Source of the DNA: JAZKFT01 sp040386335
GTDB taxonomy: Bacteria > Bacteroidota > Bacteroidia > Chitinophagales > Chitinophagaceae
DNA length: 64,000 nucleotides
Direction: 5' to 3'
Assembly (NCBI GenBank): GCA_040386335.1
Contig: JAZKFT010000037.1
Location: forward strand, 1-64,000
Of the stretch, positions 9,065-16,602 are shown piece by piece (the stretch's first letter is position 1; each line of letters opens with the position of its first letter). The position numbers and the translations under genes were made by a program. The notes under the pieces were generated by a model, which saw only the letters and a list, made by a program, of their open reading frames with translations, had not been told where the DNA came from and ran no database searches.

Positions 9065-9994
9065 ATGAAAAAAGTAATCTTACTCTGCCTGTGTTGGGCG
9101 AAATTATCACTTGTAGTTTTCTCTCAGAATGTAGGCATCGGCACCACCATCCCAACCAGTAAGCTGGATGTGGTTTCTGCGGCGATTACCTCAACCAATG
9201 CCACTATTTATGCTACGAATAATGGCACAATCGGTAGTGCCATACATGGTATTTCCAATGCGGTTAATACTTATGGGGTACGGGGAGCCACAAATACAGG
9301 TACAGCTGTGCAGGGTTATACCAATGGTGGGTATGCATTAATAAGTAATGCCTCAAGCGGAGCCGCAATTTTAGTCCAAAGCCAGGCCGGGTATGGGCTC
9401 GTCGCATCTGGTAAATTGAGGTTTAATGGTGGCAATACCAATCCCACAGATGGAGCGGTGCTTACATGCGATGCTGAAGGTAATGCCACCTGGAAACGGT
9501 CTAACCTGGCATTCTTTGCAAACGGTGCTGTTAACAATATAGCGAACCACGCATTAGTAAAAGTGGAGTTTAATAACGAGGTGTTCGATACCCAAAACAA
9601 CTTTGTGGATTATGCCGGAACGGTTACCTCAGGTAGCAGTGTTTTTACTGCGCCAGTTGCCGGGGTGTATCATTTTTCAGCATCTGTACTATTTGAGAAA
9701 TCAGGGTTGGTACAATATGAGCAGGATCTTAACAATGGAACGATAAAGATCATGCTCAATGGGGTGGCTATAGCAGACCATTCATCGTCAAGAGTAAACC
9801 ACCTCAATTCCAGTTCCAGTTTTTCCGACTATTTGTATTTGTATATCGATGTTGATGTGCATTTAGCTGCCAATGATAAAGTTTGGGTGGCTGCAATGCA
9901 CGAGCAATATGCACATTCTTCGACCACCTCTGTGCCCTTAGATGGTAGTTCTTATAATGGAAGGTTTAATGGGGAACTCGTTTTTGCAGACTAA
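9065..9994 (+). CDS. Secreted protein with fibre-like stalk and C1q-like domain (copy 2)
   Basis: A 309-residue paralogue of the gene just upstream, 56 bp away and probably in the same transcript. It has a signal peptide (1-20), the NVGIGTTIPTSKLDV module, a Gly/Asn/Thr-rich stalk (GVRGATNTGTAVQGY) and a C1q-like head (SVFTAPVAGVYHFSA, LAANDKVWVAA, SSYNGRFNGEL). The head is slightly longer than in copy 1, with an extra acidic and Ser-rich loop near 215-260. The heads differ more than the stalk-to-head junction, as expected if they bind different targets. Confidence 0.75.
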   Translation: MKKVILLCLCWAKLSLVVFSQNVGIGTTIPTSKLDVVSAAITSTNATIYATNNGTIGSAIHGISNAVNTYGVRGATNTGTAVQGYTNGGYALISNASSGAAILVQSQAGYGLVASGKLRFNGGNTNPTDGAVLTCDAEGNATWKRSNLAFFANGAVNNIANHALVKVEFNNEVFDTQNNFVDYAGTVTSGSSVFTAPVAGVYHFSASVLFEKSGLVQYEQDLNNGTIKIMLNGVAIADHSSSRVNHLNSSSSFSDYLYLYIDVDVHLAANDKVWVAAMHEQYAHSSTTSVPLDGSSYNGRFNGELVFAD

Positions 9995-10139
9995 CAGTTA
10001 ACCATTTTATCAACAATACCATCTCATCACGATCCTGGCTTTGCAGGTACCGATACAATGGATTTTGAAAACTTCCCGCTTTGCCTTCAGTGATCATATT
10101 AAAAGTAAACAGCCGCCGGGGGCGGTCAAAACCAAAAAA

Positions 10140-11039
10140 ATGAAACAAATAATAATTATTCTAAGCATTGCCTTGGGTGTAACGGCCCCTGTATTTTCCC
10201 AAAATGTTGGTATAGGTACCAGCCCGACTACCAATAAACTCGAAGTCGTATCAACTGTTGCCTATCCCGGTGTAGCGGCCATTTTGGGTGTTAATAATGG
10301 CCTGACAGGCACTGCTATAGTTGGTAGCTCACTTGCTGGAAATACCAGGGGGGTTGTAGGTCAATCTAACAATGGTTACGGTTTGCAAGCTGGCACCACT
10401 AATGGAGTAGGTATTGGTGCCTATACAATCAGCGGTATAGCATTAAATGCCTCCAGTCTCGGAGGCTATGCATTGCTAATTACCGGCAATTTGAAATTTA
10501 GCGGCGGAAACACGAATCCAACAGAGGGGGGCGTGTTGAGCAGCGATGCACTTGGCAACAGCACCTGGAAAAAAAGCAATGTTGCTTTTTTAGGTACGGG
10601 TGCTTTGAGCACCCCATTTGCTGATGGTGTTTTTACCAAAGTGGAAATTATAAATGAGTCGTACGATCTTCAAAATAATTTTGTAGGTAATAACGGCACG
10701 ACTACATCCGCCTCAAGTGTGTTTACAGCACCTGTAGCTGGCGTATACCACTTTTCATCAAACCTCAGTTTTTACAGCGGTGTCAGCACCTGGTATTTCA
10801 ACTATGGAGAGATAAAGCTTGTAAAGAATAGTGCAGGGATCCTGATTTCGAGGGCCCATCCATATTATGATTTTGGTGATAATAGTAATCTTGATCTTCA
10901 AATTGTAGCCGACGTTCATTTAAATGCGGGCGACAAAGTATGGGTGGAAGCCTTGCAAAAAAATGGGTCCGCCGCAGAGTCGATTGATATTGGTACTGAT
11001 GCTGCAAGATTTAGTGGTCATTTGGTTGTGGCAGATTGA
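10140..11039 (+). CDS. Secreted protein with fibre-like stalk and C1q-like domain (copy 3)
   Basis: A 299-residue third paralogue. I start it at the ATG at 10140 (MKQIIIILSIALGV), which gives a clean signal peptide; an in-frame start 99 bases earlier would add a charged stretch in front of it. It shows NVGIGTSPTTNKLEV, the stalk and the C1q-like head (SVFTAPVAGVYHFSS, LNAGDKVWVEA, ARFSGHLV). The 145-bp gap from copy 2 holds a GC-rich hairpin (near 10112-10125) and no other gene. The strong terminator at 11085-11117 ends the cluster. Confidence 0.75.
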   Translation: MKQIIIILSIALGVTAPVFSQNVGIGTSPTTNKLEVVSTVAYPGVAAILGVNNGLTGTAIVGSSLAGNTRGVVGQSNNGYGLQAGTTNGVGIGAYTISGIALNASSLGGYALLITGNLKFSGGNTNPTEGGVLSSDALGNSTWKKSNVAFLGTGALSTPFADGVFTKVEIINESYDLQNNFVGNNGTTTSASSVFTAPVAGVYHFSSNLSFYSGVSTWYFNYGEIKLVKNSAGILISRAHPYYDFGDNSNLDLQIVADVHLNAGDKVWVEALQKNGSAAESIDIGTDAARFSGHLVVAD

Positions 11040-11084
11040 TGCAGACATCATTTAGAGCAACATGGATTTATTTTTCAATATAAA

Positions 11085-11117
11085 AAAATCGCCACAGTAA
11101 ATAACTGTGGCGATTTT
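11085..11117. terminator. Bidirectional intrinsic terminator
   Basis: A perfect 13-bp stem (11085-11097 with 11105-11117), 7-nt loop, A-rich on one side and T-rich on the other. It stands between the convergent C1q-like cluster and the ABC-F gene and can serve both strands. Confidence 0.85.
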
Positions 11118-11150
11118 ATTTAGAACAAGAATCCCGGATTAAATTAGATT

Positions 11151-11171
11151 ATAAATCATAAATCATAAATC
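11151..11171. repeat. Heptamer array, ATAAATC x3
   Basis: Three perfect ATAAATC units, the same heptamer as at 841-875. On the minus strand they lie 12 bases past the TGA stop of the ABC-F gene, with a degenerate unit in between. Confidence 0.85.
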
Positions 11172-11183
11172 CGAAATCACCTA

Positions 11184-12812
11184 TCATTTGTACATCTCAA
11201 TCCGTTGCTCTTTTACCCTCGCATCTGCCAGGTATTCATCAAAGGTCATCAGTTTATCGATAATACCTTTAGGCGTGAGTTCAATAATACGGTTGGCTAC
11301 AGTCTGCATAAAAGTATGGTCATGGCTCGTCATCAATACAGCGCCTTTAAAGTTTACCACACCTTCGTTAAAGCTCTGAATACTTTCGAGATCCAGGTGG
11401 TTGGTAGGCTCGTCCAGCATGATCACATTGGGGTTTTGCAGCATCATGCGGCTTATCATGCAACGTACTTTTTCACCACCGCTCAATACGCTGGTTACTT
11501 TGTTTACATCATCGCCGCTAAAGAGCATCTTGCCCAAGAAGCCACGCAGGAATACCTCGTCCACATCGGTCACATGTGGTGGTACAAACTGGCGTAGCCA
11601 TTCCATCAGGCTCATGCCTTTATCGAAAAATTTGGAGTTGTCGTTGGGCAGATAGGCTTTGATAGCAGTAGTACCCCATTCAAAAGTTCCGCCATCAGCT
11701 TCCGCTTCGCCATTGATGATTTCGAAGAAAGTAGTGATCGCCAGGTGGTCTTTGCTTACGATCGCAATCTTATCATTCTTGTTTACATCAAATGACACGT
11801 CTTTAAACAGCACTTTACCCTCCGCGGTTTTCTTCATCAGCTTTTCCAGCAGCAATACCTGGTTGCCCAAATCGCGTTGTGGCTGAAAAATAACACCGGG
11901 GTATTTACGGTTACTTGGTTCAATATCTTCTATCACCAATTTTTCTAAAGCCTTTTTACGACTGGTAGCCTGTTTGCTCTTACTGGCGTTAGCACTAAAC
12001 CGGGCAATAAAGTCCAGGAGGTCTTTCTTTTTCTCTTCGTTCTTTTTGTTGCGGTCGTTTATCTGGCGACTTACAAGCTGGCTGCTTTCGTACCAAAACG
12101 TATAGTTACCGGTGTAGGTCTTTATTTTGCTACGATCTACATCGCTTACATGGGTACAAACGGTGTCCAAAAAGTGGCGGTCGTGACTTACTACGATCAC
12201 GATGTTCTCACATTCGGCCAAAAAGTTTTCCAGCCACAAAATGGTCTCCACATCGAGGTCATTCGTGGGTTCATCCAACAGCAGGATATCCGGGTTACCA
12301 AATAAAGCCTGGCTGAGCAATACCCTTACTTTCATGGCGCCTGGTATATCTTTCATCAGCATCTGGTGGTATTCCTCTTTTACCCCCAGTTCGGCCAGGA
12401 TGGTGCCTGCGTCACTTTCGGCAGTGTAGCCGCCCATTTCACCAAACGCTTCTTCCAGGTGCGCGGCTTTCATGCCATCTTCTTCGCTAAAATCTTCTTT
12501 CAGGTAAATGGCGTCTTTTTCGGTCATGGTATCCCACATTAATTTGTGGCCCATAAGTACGGTATTGAGAACTGTCACTTCGTCAAACTCAAAGTGGTTC
12601 TGCTTTAGCACCGCCATGCGTTCGCCGGTACTTATTTCCACAGAGCCTTTGTTGGGTTCTATTTCTCCGCTCAATATTTTTAAAAAGGTACTCTTTCCGG
12701 CACCGTTAGCGCCGATAATACCGTAACAGTTGCCCTTGTTAAATGTGATGTTTACTTCATCAAACAAAACTCTTTTACCGTAACTCAGCGTCACGTTTCT
12801 TGCTGCTATCAT
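11184..12812 (-). CDS. ABC-F family ATPase, YbiT-like, with degenerate second Walker A
   Basis: A 542-residue cytoplasmic protein with two ABC domains and a linker, close in plan to E. coli YbiT; ABC-F proteins act on the ribosome. Domain 1 has Walker A GANGAGKST (34-42), a degenerate signature IPGAMKVR (156-163) and Walker B ILLLDEP (176-182). The linker has RFSANASKSKQATSR (271-285). Domain 2 has a normal signature LSGGEKVR (443-450) and Walker B (464-469), but its Walker A is SKDHLAITT (353-361), without the lysine. One composite ATP site is therefore intact and the other doubly degenerate. I start at ATG 12812 (MIAARNV), as in the family; the reading frame stays open upstream only through repeats. 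A TACCTTTG promoter element at 12839-12846 supports this start. Confidence 0.9.
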   Translation of the reverse strand: MIAARNVTLSYGKRVLFDEVNITFNKGNCYGIIGANGAGKSTFLKILSGEIEPNKGSVEISTGERMAVLKQNHFEFDEVTVLNTVLMGHKLMWDTMTEKDAIYLKEDFSEEDGMKAAHLEEAFGEMGGYTAESDAGTILAELGVKEEYHQMLMKDIPGAMKVRVLLSQALFGNPDILLLDEPTNDLDVETILWLENFLAECENIVIVVSHDRHFLDTVCTHVSDVDRSKIKTYTGNYTFWYESSQLVSRQINDRNKKNEEKKKDLLDFIARFSANASKSKQATSRKKALEKLVIEDIEPSNRKYPGVIFQPQRDLGNQVLLLEKLMKKTAEGKVLFKDVSFDVNKNDKIAIVSKDHLAITTFFEIINGEAEADGGTFEWGTTAIKAYLPNDNSKFFDKGMSLMEWLRQFVPPHVTDVDEVFLRGFLGKMLFSGDDVNKVTSVLSGGEKVRCMISRMMLQNPNVIMLDEPTNHLDLESIQSFNEGVVNFKGAVLMTSHDHTFMQTVANRIIELTPKGIIDKLMTFDEYLADARVKEQRIEMYK

Positions 12813-12838
12813 TTGTTGTTTCCTTGTTTTTAAGGCCG

Positions 12839-12871
12839 CAAAGGTAGGGGTAGGGTGTTGGTTTTCGGAAA
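12839..12871 (-). promoter_or_regulatory. Candidate promoter of the ABC-F gene
   Basis: On the minus strand TACCTTTG (12846-12839) matches TAnnTTTG and is followed by CGGCC. A weak -33 (TTTC, 12871-12868) lies 21 bp upstream. The RNA would start about 20 bases before the ATG at 12812. Confidence 0.5.
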
Positions 12872-12890
12872 CGATTTCAACGTAGCCCCG

Positions 12891-13345
12891 GTAGGGGCAG
12901 ACCTGTGTGTCTGCCCCTGTGAATGTGAACGACCATAGAATTTGTCGGGATGATAACAGGGTGTATTCATACGAATAAGGGGGAGAAAATGGTTTTGGCA
13001 GGATACCCAAACGAATTTCGGACAGGTTTACATTCATGGGCGGACACACAGGTCCGCCCCTACGAATGTGAACGCCCATAGAATTTGACAGGATGATGAA
13101 AAGGTCAATTCTTTGTAGAAGGGGTGAAAATGGTTTTGCAGGATATCAAAACGAATTTCGGACAGGTTTACATTCATGGGCGGACACACAGGTCCGCCCC
13201 TACAAATGTGAACGACCATAGAATTTGTCGGGATGATAACAGGGTTATTCATCTGTGTAAAGGGGTGAAAAAGGTTTTGCCGGATATTAAGACGAATTTC
13301 GGTCAGGTTCATATTCATTGGGCGGACACGTAGGTCCGCCCCTAC
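12891..13345. repeat. Tandem array of about 140-bp units with GTAG-headed REP palindromes
   Basis: Four palindromes lie at 12891-12917, 13038-13063, 13178-13203 and 13320-13345. Each has a GTAG head, an 8-9 bp stem and a 6-nt loop (CTGTGT or a close variant). The first is on the plus strand, the other three on the minus strand. Between them a sequence of about 115 bp recurs three times (recognisable from GAATGTGAAC to ACATTCAT), giving periods of 143, 140 and 142 bp. The GTAG head plus hairpin is the known hallmark of REP sequences handled by RAYT (TnpA-REP) enzymes; no RAYT gene is in the window. The last copy overlaps the stop codon of hscB. Confidence 0.85.
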
Positions 13346-13818
13346 AACCTGTCCAGGTACTTTTTCATGTAATAGTATTCCTTCACTTTCAGCAGGTCGC
13401 TGTCGGGGGTGGTGCCGTCCTGGTAATTTTCGATGATGGGCTTTACGGCGCTGTAGATTTCGGATTGCAGTTGTTGGGTTCGTTGCTGCACTTCAGCATC
13501 ATCGGCACCGTCCATTTTAAGTTCGTTGAGTTCCATCACTTCCATTAAAAAAGCCGGTGCCAGCTGGTATTTTTCTTCCTCTTCCAGCAGGCCTTTTAGT
13601 TGGAGTACATATTTAATTGTGGCGTCTGTATTTTTAAATGTTTTGAGCGCCTTATTGGCCATGGATGAAAACTCAAGCGCTCCTTCCTGTTCATCCGGGG
13701 TTGCATTTGAAAAAAAATCAGGGTGGTATTTTTTCTGCAGTTCGAAAAAGGTTTTGGAGAGGTTGGTTTTATCGATCGATAAGGAGATAGGAATCTGGAA
13801 GAGTTCGAAATAGTTCAT
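13342..13818 (-). CDS. hscB: Fe-S cluster co-chaperone HscB
   Basis: A 158-residue J-domain protein that delivers IscU-bound Fe-S clusters to the Hsp70 HscA. The N-terminal J domain has KKYHPDFF with the HPD triad at 32-34; the C-terminal half is the helical IscU-binding domain with LEEEEKYQLAPAFLMEVMELNE. I start at ATG 13818 (MNYFELFQIP); a longer in-frame start would add an unrelated Asn/Lys-rich stretch. The protein is somewhat shorter than the usual 165-175 residues. Its TAG stop is part of the GTAG head of the last REP palindrome, so the C-terminus may have been trimmed by the repeat. No other isc genes lie nearby. Confidence 0.88.
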   Translation of the reverse strand: MNYFELFQIPISLSIDKTNLSKTFFELQKKYHPDFFSNATPDEQEGALEFSSMANKALKTFKNTDATIKYVLQLKGLLEEEEKYQLAPAFLMEVMELNELKMDGADDAEVQQRTQQLQSEIYSAVKPIIENYQDGTTPDSDLLKVKEYYYMKKYLDRL

Positions 13819-13823
13819 TGGGG

Positions 13824-13831
13824 CAAAGTTA
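13824..13831 (-). promoter_or_regulatory. Candidate -7 element of hscB
   Basis: Minus-strand TAACTTTG, a full match to TAnnTTTG followed by CCCC, ends six bases before the ATG at 13818. No clear -33 is seen at 19-21 bp. If used, the mRNA would have almost no leader. Confidence 0.4.
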
Positions 13832-13883
13832 ACCGGTTTGGGCTTTTGCGACCCATTGTTACAACTGTTTACCTGCGATGTGC

Positions 13884-14429
13884 TTAGATTCTTTTTATTT
13901 TGAGTGGGACCTGTTCTGCTGCCTGGCAAATGGCTTTTAGTGTGTCAATCGTGAAGCTGTCTTTATTTGGAGCGATCTCAAATATTTCCGCCTTGTTTTT
14001 CAGGAAATACAACTTCATCGTTTCAGTTCTACGATACCAGGCAGGTGAAAAAGACATGATTTCCAATATAGCATGTTCGTAGTTAACGGCCTTGGTTTGC
14101 CTGGAACCCAGTAGACTTTTGTAATAAAATACCACTTGCCGGGTATCATTGTTGAAAGTTAACTGATGCAACCGATTCGTGTTGATCCTATCAAATGTGG
14201 AGGCAAATAAAAGAAAGCCTACAATAAAAAAGTAGTTGTTCTTTACGAGATGTGTGCTAAACAGCAAGTCGATAAGCACTGGTATAAAAGCAAGAGACAA
14301 AGAGAAAAGCACAGATTTCAAAACAATGATCCTGTTATCGCTTTCATCTTTTCTAAAAATAATGGTATCTGGCACGGGTTGTTTTTTGATAGGGGGTAAA
14401 TATAGCAGCCGGGCAATTATCCGTTGCAT
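13884..14429 (-). CDS. Putative membrane protein of unknown function
   Basis: A 181-residue protein I do not recognise. It has two adjacent membrane segments (about 36-58 and 66-78, VLKSVLFSLSLAFIPVLID and NYFFIVGFLLFAS), and a C-terminal soluble part of alternating strands (LTFNNDTRQVVFYYKSLLG, KLYFLKNKAEIFEI) that could be a PH-like or GRAM-like fold. It lies 65 bp upstream of hscB on the same strand and 95 bp from the divergent small membrane protein gene. Confidence 0.65.
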   Translation of the reverse strand: MQRIIARLLYLPPIKKQPVPDTIIFRKDESDNRIIVLKSVLFSLSLAFIPVLIDLLFSTHLVKNNYFFIVGFLLFASTFDRINTNRLHQLTFNNDTRQVVFYYKSLLGSRQTKAVNYEHAILEIMSFSPAWYRRTETMKLYFLKNKAEIFEIAPNKDSFTIDTLKAICQAAEQVPLKIKRI

Positions 14430-14524
14430 AAATACCTATACCGGTTGCGGCAATACCTTAACCCGTTTTCATGAAATTGCGTTTCTTCGCTTTTCAACCC
14501 AACAACCCTTAAAACAAAACGAAT

Positions 14525-14725
14525 ATGAACCAAAAAAAAATCCAGTTAATTGCCGGTATCCTTTTGTTGATTACGGCGGCGGTACAACAATTTACCCTAC
14601 GTTCGGGCTATTCAACCAAAAGCCATACCACTACTATGACCATAATGGCAGGAGGGATGGTGGTTCTGGGTATTTTGCTTATCAGGAAAGGAACTGCGAA
14701 AGACAATACCAACAAGCCTGCCTAA
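14525..14725 (+). CDS. Small two-helix membrane protein
   Basis: A 66-residue protein with two predicted membrane helices (about 5-24, IQLIAGILLLITAAVQQF, and 38-56, TIMAGGMVVLGILLI) joined by a short polar hairpin, and a charged tail. No family is recognised. The ATG start and the 11-bp distance to the following TauE/SafE gene suggest co-translation and perhaps a partner role, which is inference. Confidence 0.6.
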   Translation: MNQKKIQLIAGILLLITAAVQQFTLRSGYSTKSHTTTMTIMAGGMVVLGILLIRKGTAKDNTNKPA

Positions 14726-14736
14726 ACAAAAACATT

Positions 14737-15504
14737 TTGATCACCACCATTATTATTCTTTGTATTGCTGCTTTTGCTGCTGGTTTTGTAGATGCCATCG
14801 TAGGCGGCGGCGGGCTGATACAATTACCGGTAGCATTTATTGCACTGCCCCAGTATCCGGTTCATACGGTGGTAGGTACCTTAAAAATCCCCGCCTTCAC
14901 AGGTACTTTTTTTGCAGCCATTCAATATATCCGCAAAGTGTCCATCAACTGGAAATTGATGGCTGCCTGTGCTGCTACCGCATTTACGGCAGCCTGGCTG
15001 GGTTCTTATGTGCTCAGCCTTGTAAGCAGCAGTTTTATGAAGCCGGTAATACTTTGTATACTGGTGGTGGTGGCTATTTATACTTTTACGAAAAAAGATT
15101 TTGGTCAACACACAGAAAAGGAACATTCGGTAAAAGAGTGGATGGGTTATGGTATCGCCATTGGCTTGGTGATTGGTTTTTACGATGGTTTTATCGGTCC
15201 AGGTGCCGGCAGTTTCCTGGTATTGCTGTTTATTTCGATCCTGGGCTTTGATTTTTTAAAAGCCAGCGCCCATGCCAAGCTGGTGAACCTGAGTACCAAC
15301 CTGGGTTCTATAATTTTCTTTGTGGCAAAGGGCACCATTATTTACAAAATTGCCATTCCCATGGCCATCGCCAATGGGTTGGGTGGTATGGCAGGGGCAA
15401 GGCTGGCAATATTAAAAGGCAACCGCTTTGTAAGGATCTTTTTCCTCGTGGTGGTCACGGGAACGATTATTCGGTTTGCCTGGGATATTTTTTTTAAACG
15501 ATGA
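14737..15504 (+). CDS. TauE/SafE family membrane permease
   Basis: A 255-residue membrane protein with about eight helices, of the TauE/SafE family (export or import of sulfonates, sulfite or organic anions). Typical family features are the N-terminal AAGFVDAIVGGGGLIQLP and the internal repeat GFYDGFIGPGAGSFLVLLF; both halves end in conserved Gly-rich turns. There is no ATG in a sensible place: the frame stays open far upstream, but the protein similarity begins at TTG 14737, which also lies 11 bp after the preceding stop. ATT at 14734 is an alternative. Substrate unknown. Confidence 0.85.
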   Translation: MITTIIILCIAAFAAGFVDAIVGGGGLIQLPVAFIALPQYPVHTVVGTLKIPAFTGTFFAAIQYIRKVSINWKLMAACAATAFTAAWLGSYVLSLVSSSFMKPVILCILVVVAIYTFTKKDFGQHTEKEHSVKEWMGYGIAIGLVIGFYDGFIGPGAGSFLVLLFISILGFDFLKASAHAKLVNLSTNLGSIIFFVAKGTIIYKIAIPMAIANGLGGMAGARLAILKGNRFVRIFFLVVVTGTIIRFAWDIFFKR

Positions 15505-15523
15505 ATGCGGGGAAACCGATTCA

Positions 15524-15547
15524 TTAACCAATCAACCAATTAACCAA
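15524..15547. repeat. Octamer array (TTAACCAA, TCAACCAA, TTAACCAA)
   Basis: Three 8-bp units, one with a single change, ending one base before the TTG start codon of the EamA gene. The same unit type appears at 16540-16576 and 53821-53858. Confidence 0.8.
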
Positions 15548-15548
15548 A

Positions 15549-16463
15549 TTGCCTGTAACCAAAAACACAATATTAAAGGGTTCTCTTTTCGCCACCGCCG
15601 CGGCCATTATCTGGTCGGGGAATTTTATTGTGGCGAGGGGGATTGCCAAAGAGATTCCGCCTTTTAGTTTATCGTTTTACCGGTGGATTATTGGTACCAT
15701 TATCATTTTTCCTTTTGCTTTTGCGCAATTCAAAAATGAAATACCGATCATTAAAAAGAGCCTGTTGCATATTTTTTGTACCGGGCTAACTGGTGTGGCA
15801 CTTTTTAATACCTGTCTTTATGTTGCCGGTCATTATTCGGAAGCGATAAACCTGGCTTTGCTGGGCACCGCTACTTCGCCGGTCATTTCGGTGTTGCTGG
15901 CCAGGATATTTTTAAAGGAAAAGATCACCCCGTTACGAATCATTGGGTTACTGGTTTGTATCGCAGGCATTCTTTTCCTGCTTTCAAAAGGTAGTTTGGA
16001 AACGCTGCTGGCATTCCGTTTCACAATCGGTGACCGCTGGATATTGCTGGCGGCCTTGTCATTTGCTATTTACAATACACTGGTTCGGAAAAAGCCTGCC
16101 GGGATTTCGCCCGTGCCGTTTTTATTTGTGGTATTTGCTGCCGGTACTCTGCTTTTAGCGCCATTTTATTTGTGGGAGATCAACCACGAGCCGCCGGTGC
16201 AATGGAACCCACGCCTGCTGTGGATCTTGCTATACATCGGGCTTGGTGCTTCGGTACTTTCATTCCTGTTTTGGAATAAAGCCGTGGCCACTCTTGGTGC
16301 CGCAAAAACGGCCTTGTTTGGTTACCTGATCCCCGTTTTCAGCAGTATCGAAGCTGTTTGGTTGCTGCACGAAAAAATTACCTGGATTCATTTTGTATGC
16401 GGCGCACTGGTGATCGGTGGATTGATCATTGCCAACCTGGATAGTTTTATAAAAAGCAAGTGA
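15549..16463 (+). CDS. EamA-family (DMT superfamily) transporter
   Basis: A 304-residue inner-membrane protein with ten predicted helices and two EamA repeats, the first opening with ATAAAIIWSGNFIVARGI, the second with ILLAALSFAIYNTLVRK. Family members export amino acids or other metabolites; the substrate cannot be read from sequence. The start must be TTG 15549: an in-frame TAA lies at 15525-15527 and no ATG occurs before the first helix. The TGA stop lies inside the first unit of a heptamer array. Confidence 0.88.
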   Translation: MPVTKNTILKGSLFATAAAIIWSGNFIVARGIAKEIPPFSLSFYRWIIGTIIIFPFAFAQFKNEIPIIKKSLLHIFCTGLTGVALFNTCLYVAGHYSEAINLALLGTATSPVISVLLARIFLKEKITPLRIIGLLVCIAGILFLLSKGSLETLLAFRFTIGDRWILLAALSFAIYNTLVRKKPAGISPVPFLFVVFAAGTLLLAPFYLWEINHEPPVQWNPRLLWILLYIGLGASVLSFLFWNKAVATLGAAKTALFGYLIPVFSSIEAVWLLHEKITWIHFVCGALVIGGLIIANLDSFIKSK

Positions 16464-16576
16464 GTAGTAAATAGTGAATAGCCAGTAGGGCGGCAGCGCC
16501 TATTAGACGATAATCAGTGAACGAGTGAACAGGTGAACTAATCAACCAATTAACCGGTGAACTAATCAACCAATCT
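16459..16576. repeat. Degenerate heptamer/octamer DNA filling the EamA-DUF58 gap
   Basis: It opens with AGTGAGT, AGTAAAT, AGTGAAT (16459-16479), the TGA of the first unit being the EamA stop codon. A possible GTAG-headed small palindrome follows at 16485-16500. The rest (16515-16576) is made of GTGAAC and CTAATCAACC / AATTAACC units. The array ends 2 bp before a near-consensus -7 element, TTAATTTG at 16579-16586. Confidence 0.75.
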
Positions 16577-16578
16577 CC

Positions 16579-16586
16579 TTAATTTG
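16579..16586 (+). promoter_or_regulatory. Near-consensus -7 element before the DUF58 gene
   Basis: TTAATTTG differs from TAnnTTTG at one position and is followed by GCGC, as in other promoters of this window. It would start RNA about 10 bases before the TTG start at 16603. No clear -33 element. Confidence 0.3.
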
Positions 16587-16602
16587 GCGCAAATATTTTC
16601 TT

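Noticed and set aside
8109..11039. Remnant of a prophage tail-fibre cassette
   Set aside because: The NxGIGT module recalls tail fibres, but each protein has its own signal peptide and C1q-like head and no other phage gene is near.
12813..13079. N-terminal extension of the ABC-F protein
   Set aside because: The extra 89 codons are translated repeat sequence; family proteins begin at the ATG at 12812, which also has a promoter element in front.
13034..13318. Open frame of 94 codons on the minus strand
   Set aside because: It consists wholly of the REP-like repeat units, with repeating peptide segments, so it is not a gene.
12891..13345. Possible CRISPR array
   Set aside because: Spacing is about 140 bp, the spacers are themselves repeated and no cas gene is present; it is a tandem REP-like array.
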